Numbered from the stretch's first letter, positions 1-6,534 are shown. The stretch: 11,220 nt of DNA from an uncultured Clostridia bacterium (GCA_937901465.1 CALGTU010000022.1:1-11220), one strand, 5' to 3'. A program made the numbers and translations. The notes: a model not told the origin generated them from the sequence alone.

Positions 1-67
1 CCATGTCAATCTCGACACAGCAGAAAGCAATAGAGCCCTTTTGGCAATGCGTACTATGCCTGTTTTT
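1..67. other. left-edge stretch, no supportable gene
   Basis: Downstream of the small minus-strand gene there are 67 bases to the window edge. On the minus strand, one frame is open from the region just after the stop to the edge. An AAAAGGG five bases before a TTG could start a following gene, but too little is visible to support it. No hairpin followed by a T-run was seen here. Confidence 0.4.
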
Positions 68-253
68 TTAATGCCTCACAATAATCATAACCCCATTCTC
101 CAAATCATGACTCATCCCGCGCATAATTCTTGCCAACAGCATCGCTGTGCGCTGCTGCTCTATTTCATCATCAGCAATAAAAACAGCCACATTGCCATGT
201 ACTTTATCTGCATATGCATCAGTCGTCACTGCTGCCAGAATGGTATCCTCCAT
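68..253 (-). CDS. small conserved protein, possible capping complex subunit for YIEGIA
   Basis: A 61-residue acidic protein with no signal peptide or membrane segment. The start is taken at ATG 253, which has an AGGTG six bases upstream; a TTG 24 bases further out lacks comparable support. The sequence opens with ILAAVTTD (residues 5-12), has VAVFIADDEIEQQ in the middle and ends SHDLENGVMIIVRH. From memory this pattern (ILAxVTT, xVFIAxDExE, HDLxNGxxIIVxH) matches the clostridial family named capping complex subunit for YIEGIA, usually found next to the membrane protein YIEGIA; that partner is not confirmed here. Leucine is CTG or TTG, never CTT, arginine is mostly CGC/AGG and glutamate mostly GAG, unlike the neighbours, which favour CTT, AGA and GAA. 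It lies directly behind a truncated pyrD, so it may not belong to the same native locus. That the gene is real is fairly certain; the family is a recollection. Confidence 0.6.
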   Translation of the reverse strand: MEDTILAAVTTDAYADKVHGNVAVFIADDEIEQQRTAMLLARIMRGMSHDLENGVMIIVRH

Positions 254-321
254 CAAATTCACCTGTCTTTCATGCAATTTGATCCGAATTTTTTTGTTTC
301 GCCAGCTTTCGTCCGATGGGA
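254..321. other. probable junction between pyrD and unrelated sequence
   Basis: This short spacer separates the premature stop of pyrD from the start of the small gene. It holds the AGGTG ribosome binding site of that gene and an A-rich stretch on the minus strand. It contains none of the C-terminal part expected for a PyrD protein in any frame, no start of pyrE, and no terminator hairpin. Together with the changed codon use on the left side, this points to a sequence break at or near 320. Confidence 0.45.
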
Positions 322-1131
322 TTAGACAAGATTAGCCGCACCGACCTCAACTGCCGTAGCACCCGCCATCATAAGCTCGATAACGTCCTCAGCCGTGCTG
401 ACACCGCCCATACCGACTATAGGAAGCTTGACCGCGTCGTATACCTGATATATCATTCTGACCGCAACAGGCTTTATTGCAGGACCGGAGAAGCCGCCCG
501 TCTTGTTTGCAATTATAGGTGCTCTTTTCTTTAAGTCTATTCTCATTCCGAGAAGAGTGTTTATAAGTGAAACCGCGTCAGCACCTTCAGCCTCAACCGC
601 CTTTGCGATGTCAACAATGTTTGTAACATTAGGTGAAAGCTTAACCATAAGAGGTTTGTTTGTAGCATTTCTTACAATTCTTGTAACAGCCGCAGCGCCC
701 TCGCATGATGTTCCGAAAGCAGCACCGCCCTGCTTTACATTAGGGCAAGAGATATTAAGTTCAATCATATCAACATCTGTCGAATCAAGTTTCTTTGCAA
801 CTTCCGCACATTCTTCAGGTGTTGAGCCCGCAATGTTAGCAACAATAGTTGTGTCTTTGGTTTTAAGATAAGGAAGTTCATTTGCAATAAAATAATCGAT
901 TCCGGGATTCTGAAGACCAACAGAATTAAGTATTCCGCTTGGTGTTTCAGCGATTCTGGGTGAAGGATTTCCTGTTCTCTTAACACCCGTTGTTCCCTTT
1001 GTTGAAATTCCGCCTAAAACAGAAAGCGGAAAAAGTTCTTCATATTCCCTTCCGTATCCGAATGTTCCCGATGCAACGATAACGGGATTTTTAAAGTCAA
1101 CTCCCGCAACTTTTACACTTAAATCTGCCAT
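322..1131 (-). CDS. pyrD: dihydroorotate dehydrogenase B, catalytic subunit (C-terminally truncated)
   Basis: Oxidises dihydroorotate to orotate in UMP synthesis. As a class 1B enzyme it passes electrons through PyrK to NAD+ and acts in the cytosol. The 269 residues show the FMN TIM-barrel signatures: ASGTFGYG (20-27), NSVGLQNPG (69-77), NISCPNVKQGG (126-136) with the expected catalytic Cys129, KLSPNVT (164-170), TGGFSGPAIKP (211-221) and the FMN-phosphate site GMGGV (240-244). It then ends abruptly at VEVGAANLV followed by TAA. Relatives continue with DP and some 35 more residues, to about 300-310 in total. The start ATG overlaps the pyrK stop by one base (TGATG), and the ribosome binding site GGAGGTGA lies inside the end of pyrK, so the two are translationally coupled. 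The missing C-terminal helices close the barrel, so this product may be unstable; alternatively the truncation is an assembly join. Identity is certain, integrity is not. Confidence 0.93.
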   Translation of the reverse strand: MADLSVKVAGVDFKNPVIVASGTFGYGREYEELFPLSVLGGISTKGTTGVKRTGNPSPRIAETPSGILNSVGLQNPGIDYFIANELPYLKTKDTTIVANIAGSTPEECAEVAKKLDSTDVDMIELNISCPNVKQGGAAFGTSCEGAAAVTRIVRNATNKPLMVKLSPNVTNIVDIAKAVEAEGADAVSLINTLLGMRIDLKKRAPIIANKTGGFSGPAIKPVAVRMIYQVYDAVKLPIVGMGGVSTAEDVIELMMAGATAVEVGAANLV

Positions 1132-1907
1132 CAGAAAATCACCTCCTCGGAATTGAATACAGGGCCGTCCTTACAAACGTGTGCATAATATTCTTCGCCG
1201 TTCTTGACTGTTCTACAAGCACATACAAGACAAGCACCTATTCCACAGCCCATTCTTTCTTCAAGAGAAATGAAACAAGGAACGCCTGCTTCTTTCGCTA
1301 TATCAACAACACCCTTTATCATAACGTTAGGTCCACAAGCATAGATAACATCAGGCTTTTTCTTTGCAACTTCGTCTTTTAAAGCTTCTGTTACAAAACC
1401 TTTTCTGCCCATGCTTCCGTCATCTGTACAAAGTATTGTTTCAGCGCCGAATGATTTGAGGTCTTCCTGCAAAATAACCGCAGCCGCATTTCTGAAACCG
1501 CTTATCGAACGACAGTTTTCGCCGAAATGCTTTGCAATTTCATTCATAGGAGGAGTTCCTATTCCACCGCCGACAGTAATAGCTGTCTTATAGTCGTCCA
1601 TAGGAAAACCTTTTCCCAAAGGTCCTAAAATGTCTATCATTTCACCTTCGTTGATTTTTGCTATCTGCTTTGTTCCTTTTCCTCTTACTTCAAAAACAAT
1701 TCTTATAGTTCCCTTTTCCTTATCTATCCCACAGATTGATATAGGTCTGCGGAGTGTATATCCGTCAGCAATAACATTTACAAACTGACCCGCAACAGCA
1801 ACCGATGCGATATCGGGACAGAGTATTTCAAAATCATATATTTCTTTGGCAAGAGTTTTCTTAGAAACTAAAATATATTTACCCTGAGTGTATTTCAACT
1901 TTTTCAT
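1131..1907 (-). CDS. pyrK: dihydroorotate dehydrogenase B, electron transfer subunit
   Basis: A flavin and iron-sulfur subunit that carries electrons from PyrD's FMN via a [2Fe-2S] cluster and FAD to NAD+. The 258 residues match the usual length. Visible are the FAD-binding LRRPISI (52-58), the nucleotide-binding GGGIGTPP (113-120), CGPNVMIKGV (191-200), and the cluster cysteines Cys221, 226, 229 and 245, spaced C-X4-C-X2-C-X15-C as in known PyrK proteins. It lies 13 bases after pyrF and overlaps pyrD by one base, so it sits in the middle of the pyr operon. The start is odd: GGAG touches the ATG at 1907 with no spacing, while a TTG at codon 4 (1898) would lie nine bases from that GGAG. The true start may therefore be the TTG, giving a protein three residues shorter. 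Identity is secure. Confidence 0.95.
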   Translation of the reverse strand: MKKLKYTQGKYILVSKKTLAKEIYDFEILCPDIASVAVAGQFVNVIADGYTLRRPISICGIDKEKGTIRIVFEVRGKGTKQIAKINEGEMIDILGPLGKGFPMDDYKTAITVGGGIGTPPMNEIAKHFGENCRSISGFRNAAAVILQEDLKSFGAETILCTDDGSMGRKGFVTEALKDEVAKKKPDVIYACGPNVMIKGVVDIAKEAGVPCFISLEERMGCGIGACLVCACRTVKNGEEYYAHVCKDGPVFNSEEVIF

Positions 1908-1920
1908 CTCCGTTTAAATA

Positions 1921-2835
1921 TTAAAGTGCGTCTGTGATGTCCTTCTTCATTCTTAAAACTTCATTGAGTGCCGCAAGAGCGTAATCCTTTTCGTCGTATC
2001 CGCCCTTCTGATAAGCACACATAACCGCTCTTGATGAGTTTACGATAGCACCCATTCCGTTCTTGTCAAATGCCTTTGCAACACCGGCAGCACCGCCGCC
2101 CTGAGCGCCGTATCCGGGAACTAAGAAGAATGTATGAGGAAGCTTTGCTCTCATTTCAGCGAGCTGTTCGGGATAAGTAGCACCAACAACAGCACCAACT
2201 CCGCTGTAACCATACTTGCCCATATCTTCAGCGCCCCATTTTTCACACATATCGCCCATAACCTCATAAACTGTCTTGTCACCGATTTTAAGATCCTGAA
2301 GTTCGCCTGATGACTGGTTAGAAGTCTTAACGAGAACGAAAATGCCCTTGTCCTTTTCCTTACAGATTTTAAGGAGAGGAGCAATTCCGTCAGTGCCAAG
2401 ATATCCGTTTACAGTGAGTGCATCAGCACCGAAAGCGTCAAGTTCTTCAGAACCCACAATAGTTGTTCCGAGATGAGCAGTAGCATAAGCTTCCATAGTA
2501 GCGCCTATGTCGTTACGCTTACCGTCTGTCATAACAAACATACCTTTTTCTTTTGCATACTGAATTGTCTTATAAAGTGTCTTTACTCCGTGATAGCCAT
2601 ACATTTCATAGTAAGCTGCCTGAGGCTTTATAGCAGGAACAACATCGCATATTGCGTCGATGATTCCCTTGTTGAATGTAAGAATAGCCTTTGATGCCGC
2701 TTTAAGTGTTTCGCCGTCCTTTTCAAAAGCCTTTCTTTTGATGAATTCAGGAACATAGTCAAGCTTTGGGTCAAGTCCTATAACGCTTGGGTTTTCTGTT
2801 TCCTTGATTTTTTCGATAAGTCTGTCGAGTGACAT
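1921..2835 (-). CDS. pyrF: orotidine-5'-phosphate decarboxylase
   Basis: Decarboxylates OMP to UMP, the last step of the pathway. The 304-residue length and the GLDPKLDYVP opening (20-29) place it in the longer bacterial OMPDC group (subfamily 2) rather than the 230-240-residue type. The catalytic K/D array is in TDGKRNDIGAT (103-113, with D104, K106 and D109). Phosphate-binding elements are VPGYGAQGGG (239-248) and NSSRAV (266-271, with Arg269). The start ATG at 2835 has AGGAGG nine bases upstream, and this site overlaps the TAG stop of pyrC, so pyrC and pyrF are closely coupled (13-base gap). Length and all key residues look intact. Confidence 0.96.
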   Translation of the reverse strand: MSLDRLIEKIKETENPSVIGLDPKLDYVPEFIKRKAFEKDGETLKAASKAILTFNKGIIDAICDVVPAIKPQAAYYEMYGYHGVKTLYKTIQYAKEKGMFVMTDGKRNDIGATMEAYATAHLGTTIVGSEELDAFGADALTVNGYLGTDGIAPLLKICKEKDKGIFVLVKTSNQSSGELQDLKIGDKTVYEVMGDMCEKWGAEDMGKYGYSGVGAVVGATYPEQLAEMRAKLPHTFFLVPGYGAQGGGAAGVAKAFDKNGMGAIVNSSRAVMCAYQKGGYDEKDYALAALNEVLRMKKDITDAL

Positions 2836-2848
2836 ATTTACCTGCCTC

Positions 2849-4120
2849 CTATATATTTGATTTTATAATGTTACCGTTTATTATTGCCTTTGCTTTCCCT
2901 TTAAACTTTTCTCCCTTAAAGACTGTGTTCTTCGATTTCGATTTAAGTTCTAAAGGATTAACAACCCATTCTTCATCGGGGTCAAAGATTGTCATATCAG
3001 CCTTACTGCCAACTTTTATTTCAGCGACATCGGCGCCCGCTATCCTTCTCGGATTTTCACTCATAAGCGAAACTATCTTTGAAAGACTTACTTTTCCCGT
3101 ATGATAAAGTGCTGTGAGTGTTGCCGCAAGCGATGTTTCAAGACCGACAACGCCGTTAGGTGCTTTTAAAAAGTCTGCTTTTTCTTCTTTAGCGTGTGGT
3201 GCGTGGTCAGTAACTATACAGTCGATAGTTCCGTCAAGAATAGCCTCGATAATAGCGAGTCTGTCGTCTTCCTCTCGAAGCGGAGGATTCATTCTGTAAT
3301 CAGCATCTTTCGCAAGAAGTTTTTCATCTGTATAGATAAAGTAGTGAGGGCAGGTCTCACAAGTAACCTTAACGCCTCTTTTCTTTGCGTTTCTTATTAT
3401 TTCAGCACTTCCCTTTGTCGAAACATGGCATATATGAATTTTAGCCTCTGCCTTTTCACAAAGAAGAATGTCTCTTTCGGTAATGCTGTCTTCAGAAAGC
3501 CTGTCCATCCCCTTAACGCCGAGTTTCTCAGAAATTTTTCCCTTGTTGATGATTCCTCCGTCTATGATATCAAGGTCTTCACAATGACAAGCAACCAAGA
3601 GTCCGTTTTCTTTTGATAATTCAAGTGCTTCAAAAAGCATATCGGGATTTTCAACAGGTCTGCCGTCGTCTGTTATAACAGTAGCCCCTGCTTTTTTAAG
3701 ACTTTCATAATCACAGAGTTCTTCTCCCAAAAGACCCTTTGTTATACAAGCCGAAGGATAAATAGTAACACCCGAACCTTCCGCTTTTTCTATGATGTAT
3801 TCAACAGTTTCGGCAGTATCTGTTGCAGGTTTTGTGTTAGGCATAGTAACAACACCCGTGATTCCTCCTGCCGCAGCGGCTGCTGTTCCCGTTATGATAT
3901 CTTCTTTGTGAGTAAGCCCGGGGTCACGGAAATGAACATGCATATCAAAAAGCCCGGGAGAAACACAAAGTTTTCCTTTTCCGTCGATAACCTTATCAGC
4001 AGTTGCTGAAATCCCGTCCTTTATTTCTGCGATAATTCCGTCCTTTATCAGAATATCTCCATTTGTTTCTTCAAGAGATGTTATAATTCTCATATTTTTG
4101 AGAAGAATTGTTCCTGACAT
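2849..4120 (-). CDS. pyrC: dihydroorotase
   Basis: A zinc amidohydrolase that closes carbamoyl-aspartate to dihydroorotate. At 423 residues it is the long, Gram-positive (class I) type, not the ~345-residue E. coli type. The metal and active-site residues are all present: DMHVHFRDPG (59-68) with His61, His63 and Arg65, Asp151 in TDDGRP, His179 in CHCED, His232 in CHVSTKG and Asp305 in TDHAPH (304-309). MNPPLRE (277-283) and PNGVVGLET (321-329) are also family-typical. It is the first gene of the pyr operon, with AAGGAGG seven bases before the ATG at 4120 and its promoter 30 bases further up. The enzymes for the earlier steps (carA/B, pyrB) and pyrE are not in the window. Confidence 0.96.
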   Translation of the reverse strand: MSGTILLKNMRIITSLEETNGDILIKDGIIAEIKDGISATADKVIDGKGKLCVSPGLFDMHVHFRDPGLTHKEDIITGTAAAAAGGITGVVTMPNTKPATDTAETVEYIIEKAEGSGVTIYPSACITKGLLGEELCDYESLKKAGATVITDDGRPVENPDMLFEALELSKENGLLVACHCEDLDIIDGGIINKGKISEKLGVKGMDRLSEDSITERDILLCEKAEAKIHICHVSTKGSAEIIRNAKKRGVKVTCETCPHYFIYTDEKLLAKDADYRMNPPLREEDDRLAIIEAILDGTIDCIVTDHAPHAKEEKADFLKAPNGVVGLETSLAATLTALYHTGKVSLSKIVSLMSENPRRIAGADVAEIKVGSKADMTIFDPDEEWVVNPLELKSKSKNTVFKGEKFKGKAKAIINGNIIKSNI

Positions 4121-4151
4121 TTTAATCCTCCTTAAAAATTATATCCATAGT

Positions 4152-4180
4152 ATTATACCACATTTATCCGCTTTTGTCCA
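4152..4180 (-). promoter_or_regulatory. sigma-A promoter of the pyrCFKD operon
   Basis: On the minus strand, -35 TGGACA (4175-4180), a 17-base spacer and a perfect -10 TATAAT (4152-4157), preceded by TGG, which makes an extended -10. Transcription would start near 4145, leaving a leader of only about 25 bases before pyrC. There is no room for a PyrR-bound antiterminator/terminator leader. Confidence 0.85.
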
Positions 4181-4192
4181 CAATAAAAATAT

Positions 4193-4229
4193 AAAAGCCT
4201 CTTCTTTTTTGTCAAAAGAAAAGGCTTTT
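4193..4229 (-). terminator. rho-independent terminator of the lipid kinase gene
   Basis: A 16-base-pair stem (4193-4208 with 4214-4229, one G-T pair) and a five-base loop directly after the kinase stop at 4233. On the minus strand it is followed by ATATTTTTATT. It separates the kinase gene from the pyr promoter. Confidence 0.85.
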
Positions 4230-4232
4230 TAT

Positions 4233-5135
4233 TTATTCTTCTTCGTTCTTTCTGTTTACAATAAATTCAACCGCTTTGTTAAGACATTTTATATCCGCTT
4301 CTTTTATGTTTCCGCCGAATTCTCCGTCAAGTGTCCAGGGAATAAGTTCTGATGCCGTTATCTTTATTTCGCTGGCTCTGAAAAGATAGAAATAATCCGA
4401 TGAAAGTTCAAATTTAGTAAGATCACGTAAAGTTTCCTGAAGCTGAACCGTGCTTTTCGGCATCTTTATAAAAGCCGCCTCAAAAAGTCCGTCATCAAGT
4501 TCTGTTCCCAGCGGATTCATTCCCGTAAATCCGCCGACAGACATAGAATTAGAAACCATTCCGAAGATAAAATCATCTTCTATAACATTCCCGTCGTATT
4601 CTATCGTCATATGATATGATGTAACCGACGCGAGACTTTTAGCACCCTCGATAACATAAGCCATATGTCCGAAAAGGTTTTTTCTCTGCTGTGATGTCTG
4701 ATAAGAAACTTCCGTAAAAAGTCCGAATGCGGCAATATAATTGAAATTAAGCCCGTTAAAACTTCCTATATCACAAGGAAAAGGCGTTCCCGATATAATT
4801 CCGTCCGCCGCCTCAGGCATATCTTTAGGAATACCAAGGCTCGTCGCAAAATCGTTTGTTGTCCCCGCGGGAATATATCCTATCGGAATATCAACTCCCG
4901 ATGCCAGAACTCCTTTAACGGTCTCATTTAAAGTTCCGTCTCCGCCACTACAAGAAACAATGTCGAATTCACCCGCTCTGTCCTTAACGGTCTGATAAGC
5001 GTCAAGTCTTTGCTGAGTAGGTCTTACAGTAACATCATACCCACCCTTTACAAATGTATCAAGTATTGTAACAAGATGATTTTTTATCTGAGCCTTTCCC
5101 GCATTGGCATTGTAAACAAAAAGCATTTTTTTCAT
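4233..5135 (-). CDS. YegS/DagK-family lipid kinase (diacylglycerol kinase-like)
   Basis: A 300-residue cytosolic or membrane-associated kinase expected to phosphorylate a lipid such as diacylglycerol with ATP. In Gram-positive bacteria, relatives (DgkB, BmrU, YegS) recycle diacylglycerol released during lipoteichoic acid synthesis; the substrate here is inferred only. The N-terminal catalytic domain shows YNANAGK (8-14), the nucleotide-binding SGGDGTLNE (63-71) and GYIPAGTTNDFA (86-97). The C-terminal beta-sandwich carries GTELDDGLFE and a WTLDGEFGG segment near the end, as usual for the family. ATG 5135 is chosen because AGGGTGA lies five bases before it; a GTG nine bases upstream overlaps that site and would add three residues. 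The gene stands alone, with its own promoter and terminator. Confidence 0.88.
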   Translation of the reverse strand: MKKMLFVYNANAGKAQIKNHLVTILDTFVKGGYDVTVRPTQQRLDAYQTVKDRAGEFDIVSCSGGDGTLNETVKGVLASGVDIPIGYIPAGTTNDFATSLGIPKDMPEAADGIISGTPFPCDIGSFNGLNFNYIAAFGLFTEVSYQTSQQRKNLFGHMAYVIEGAKSLASVTSYHMTIEYDGNVIEDDFIFGMVSNSMSVGGFTGMNPLGTELDDGLFEAAFIKMPKSTVQLQETLRDLTKFELSSDYFYLFRASEIKITASELIPWTLDGEFGGNIKEADIKCLNKAVEFIVNRKNEEE

Positions 5136-5169
5136 AATTCTCACCCTGAATTTATTTCTGTTTTTTTAC

Positions 5170-5198
5170 ATTATACACCACTTTTGTGAAAATCACAA
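5170..5198 (-). promoter_or_regulatory. promoter of the lipid kinase gene with an overlapping palindrome
   Basis: On the minus strand, -35 TTGTGA (5193-5198), a 17-base spacer and -10 TATAAT (5170-5175). The -35 is one arm of a perfect inverted repeat, TTGTGA-3-TCACAA (5184-5198), which is a plausible repressor site. No regulator is identified. Confidence 0.7.
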
Positions 5199-5204
5199 GA
5201 AAAA

Positions 5205-5244
5205 TACGCAACAGGAAAGAGAAAACTCCCCTTCCCGTTGCGTA
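5205..5244 (-). terminator. strong rho-independent terminator
   Basis: A 17-base-pair stem (5205-5221 with 5228-5244, three G-T pairs) around a six-base loop. On the minus strand it is followed by TTTTTC. It closes transcription arriving from the DUF896 gene or from the hairpin region just upstream of it. Confidence 0.85.
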
Positions 5245-5248
5245 CGGC

Positions 5249-5294
5249 ACGGAAGACGCTTTTCCGTTGTTTCCGATAAAAAAGACACGGAAAC
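5249..5294 (-). other. two further hairpins, possible structured RNA segment
   Basis: Two short perfect stems lie next to each other: ACGGAA/TTCCGT (5249-5254 with 5262-5267) and GTTTCCG/CGGAAAC (5269-5275 with 5288-5294). Together with the terminator at 5205-5244 they make a three-stem block in otherwise AT-rich DNA with no reading frame of interest. It could be the 3' untranslated region of the DUF896 mRNA or a small RNA of about 100-150 bases. A weak promoter-like TTGACA with a 16-base spacer and TAATAT lies at the end of the DUF896 gene. The RNA function is inference. Confidence 0.4.
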
Positions 5295-5354
5295 TGCCAA
5301 AACAAACAAACAACAAAACTACAGATTGATAGTAGTGTAAGCGATATTAAAAAA

Positions 5355-5531
5355 TCAGTCCTTCTTGTCAACAAATTCAATGTTGTCAAGTTGTGCCTGT
5401 AAATTTCTTTTGAAAAGTGCTCTGTATTCGTTTCTAAGAGCAGTCTGTTCTTCCTTTTCTTCAACAGTAAGCTCTCTCACTCTTGATTCTCTCGCGAGAT
5501 AATTTATCCTGTCGATTTTATTCTGTTCCAT
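5355..5531 (-). CDS. DUF896 (YnzC/UPF0291) small protein
   Basis: A 58-residue, highly charged helical protein beginning MEQNKIDRINYLARESR. ELTVEEKEEQTALRNEY (20-36) and QAQLDNIEFVD (46-56) follow. This is the DUF896/UPF0291 family of Firmicutes, which includes B. subtilis YnzC and forms a two-helix hairpin; length and the LDNIE..D ending fit exactly. Its biochemical role is unknown; some relatives are linked to the SOS region or stress, but nothing in this context shows that. The start at ATG 5531 has an AGAGG/GAGGT site about five bases upstream. It is transcribed divergently from the reductase at 5765 and followed by the hairpin block. Confidence 0.9.
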   Translation of the reverse strand: MEQNKIDRINYLARESRVRELTVEEKEEQTALRNEYRALFKRNLQAQLDNIEFVDKKD

Positions 5532-5603
5532 AAAAGACCTCTTTATTCATCTGATATATTATATTCCGTAAATTTAAAAATATTCCATTTTTTATCTGAC
5601 CTT

Positions 5604-5632
5604 ATTATAGCATACTATTTTTTCAATTTCTA
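5604..5632 (-). promoter_or_regulatory. promoter of the DUF896 gene
   Basis: On the minus strand, a -10 TATAAT (5604-5609) preceded by TGC (extended -10) and a weak -35 TAGAAA (5627-5632) with a 17-base spacer. The leader to the start codon is about 65 bases, AT-rich, and contains a second TATAAT-like box without a good -35. Confidence 0.65.
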
Positions 5633-5708
5633 CCTTTTTTCGTAATTGTAATAAAAGTTTAACCTTTGTATCCGTTTTGTAATAAAATGTTCCTGATTTG
5701 TAATATTA

Positions 5709-5737
5709 TTGCAACCATTTCTGATGTATGCTATAAT
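5709..5737 (+). promoter_or_regulatory. promoter of the short-chain reductase gene
   Basis: -35 TTGCAA (5709-5714), a 17-base spacer and -10 TATAAT (5732-5737) preceded by TGC (extended -10). Transcription would begin near 5744, about 20 bases before the ATG. The stretch between this and the divergent DUF896 promoter is AT-rich; no other element was recognised in it. Confidence 0.75.
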
Positions 5738-5764
5738 GTTTTTACAGAAAGAGGTGTTTTATCT

Positions 5765-6496
5765 ATGAAAACAGCACTCATAACAGGCGCATCAAGAGGC
5801 ATAGGAAAAGCCACAGCAGAGCTTTTTGTTGAAAACGGTTACGCCGTTATTATAAATTATAACAAAAGCGAAAAAGAAGCGATGTCGCTCGTTTCAGAAA
5901 TCCGCGAAAAAGGCGGAATTGCCATGGCAGTAAAGGCTGATGTTTCCAAAGAAACCGAAGTTTCAGAAATGATGAAAATAATTTCAGAAAACTTTTCTTC
6001 AATAGATGTTCTTGTCAATAACGCGGGAATTTCTCTTCAGAAAATGCTTACAGAAACAAGCATAGAAGAATGGGATAATATCTTTGGCATTACAGCAAGG
6101 GGAACTTTTCTCGTCACAAAATCAGTTCTTCCTATGATGATAAATAAAAAATCAGGAAGCATTATAAATATTTCTTCTATCTGGGGAAATGTCGGCGCTT
6201 CTTGTGAAGTCGCATATTCTTCCGCAAAAGCCTCTCTCATAGGCTTTACAAAAGCCCTCGCAAAAGAAGTGGGACCGTCAGGAGTGAGAGTAAACTGCCT
6301 TTGCCCCGGTGTTATCGACACAGATATGAATAAAATGCATAGCGAAGAAACACTCGCTTGTCTATGCGATGAAACTCCTCTTATGCGAATAGGCTCTCCT
6401 TTTGAAGTCGCCGAAACAGTTCTCTTTTTAGCGTCAGAAAAATCTTCATTCATAACAGGTCAGGTCTTCTCCGTCGATGGTGGAATGACAGTATAA
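5765..6496 (+). CDS. short-chain dehydrogenase/reductase, FabG-like, probably YmfI-type (EF-P 5-aminopentanone reductase)
   Basis: A 243-residue classical SDR using NAD(P)H. It shows TGASRGIG (7-14), NNAG (85-88), catalytic Ser138 in NISS, Tyr151 and Lys155 in YSSAK, PGVIDTDM (181-188) and a closing TGQVFSVDGG. The Asn of the usual SDR catalytic tetrad, expected in an INLTG-type motif, is replaced by Thr110 (GITARGTF). The segment SSIWGNVGASCEVAYSSAK (137-155) and the following FTKALAKEVGPSGVRVN resemble, from memory, B. subtilis YmfI, which reduces the 5-aminopentanone on EF-P. Ordinary FabG proteins have a different loop there. No fatty-acid synthesis gene is adjacent, which also argues against housekeeping FabG. 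ATG 5765 is preceded by AGAGGTG eight bases upstream; an upstream in-frame extension crosses the promoter and is rejected. The SDR call is secure, the EF-P role is inferred. Confidence 0.85.
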   Translation: MKTALITGASRGIGKATAELFVENGYAVIINYNKSEKEAMSLVSEIREKGGIAMAVKADVSKETEVSEMMKIISENFSSIDVLVNNAGISLQKMLTETSIEEWDNIFGITARGTFLVTKSVLPMMINKKSGSIINISSIWGNVGASCEVAYSSAKASLIGFTKALAKEVGPSGVRVNCLCPGVIDTDMNKMHSEETLACLCDETPLMRIGSPFEVAETVLFLASEKSSFITGQVFSVDGGMTV

Positions 6497-6498
6497 AT

Positions 6499-6528
6499 AA
6501 AAATCCCTTGTAAAAACAAGGGATTTTT
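6499..6528. terminator. bidirectional rho-independent terminator
   Basis: A perfect 12-base-pair stem (6499-6510 with 6517-6528) and a six-base loop between the reductase stop and the stop of the converging minus-strand gene. T-rich tails follow on both strands, so it can serve both genes. Confidence 0.9.
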
Positions 6529-6534
6529 TTATTT

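Noticed and set aside
254..277. Longer form of the small left-hand protein starting at TTG 277
   Set aside because: ATG 253 has a well-spaced AGGTG, and family resemblance begins right after it; the eight extra residues have no support.
503..871. Plus-strand reading frame of 122 codons inside pyrD
   Set aside because: Antisense shadow of a certain gene, with no ribosome binding site and no recognisable protein features.
5171..5464. Minus-strand reading frame of 97 codons over the kinase promoter and the DUF896 gene
   Set aside because: It overlaps the well-supported DUF896 frame, the hairpin block and the kinase promoter, and its translation resembles no protein family.
5666..5764. N-terminal extension of the short-chain reductase
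   Set aside because: The extension crosses the TTGCAA-17-TATAAT promoter, whereas ATG 5765 has a good ribosome binding site and leads directly into the conserved KTALITGASRGIG.
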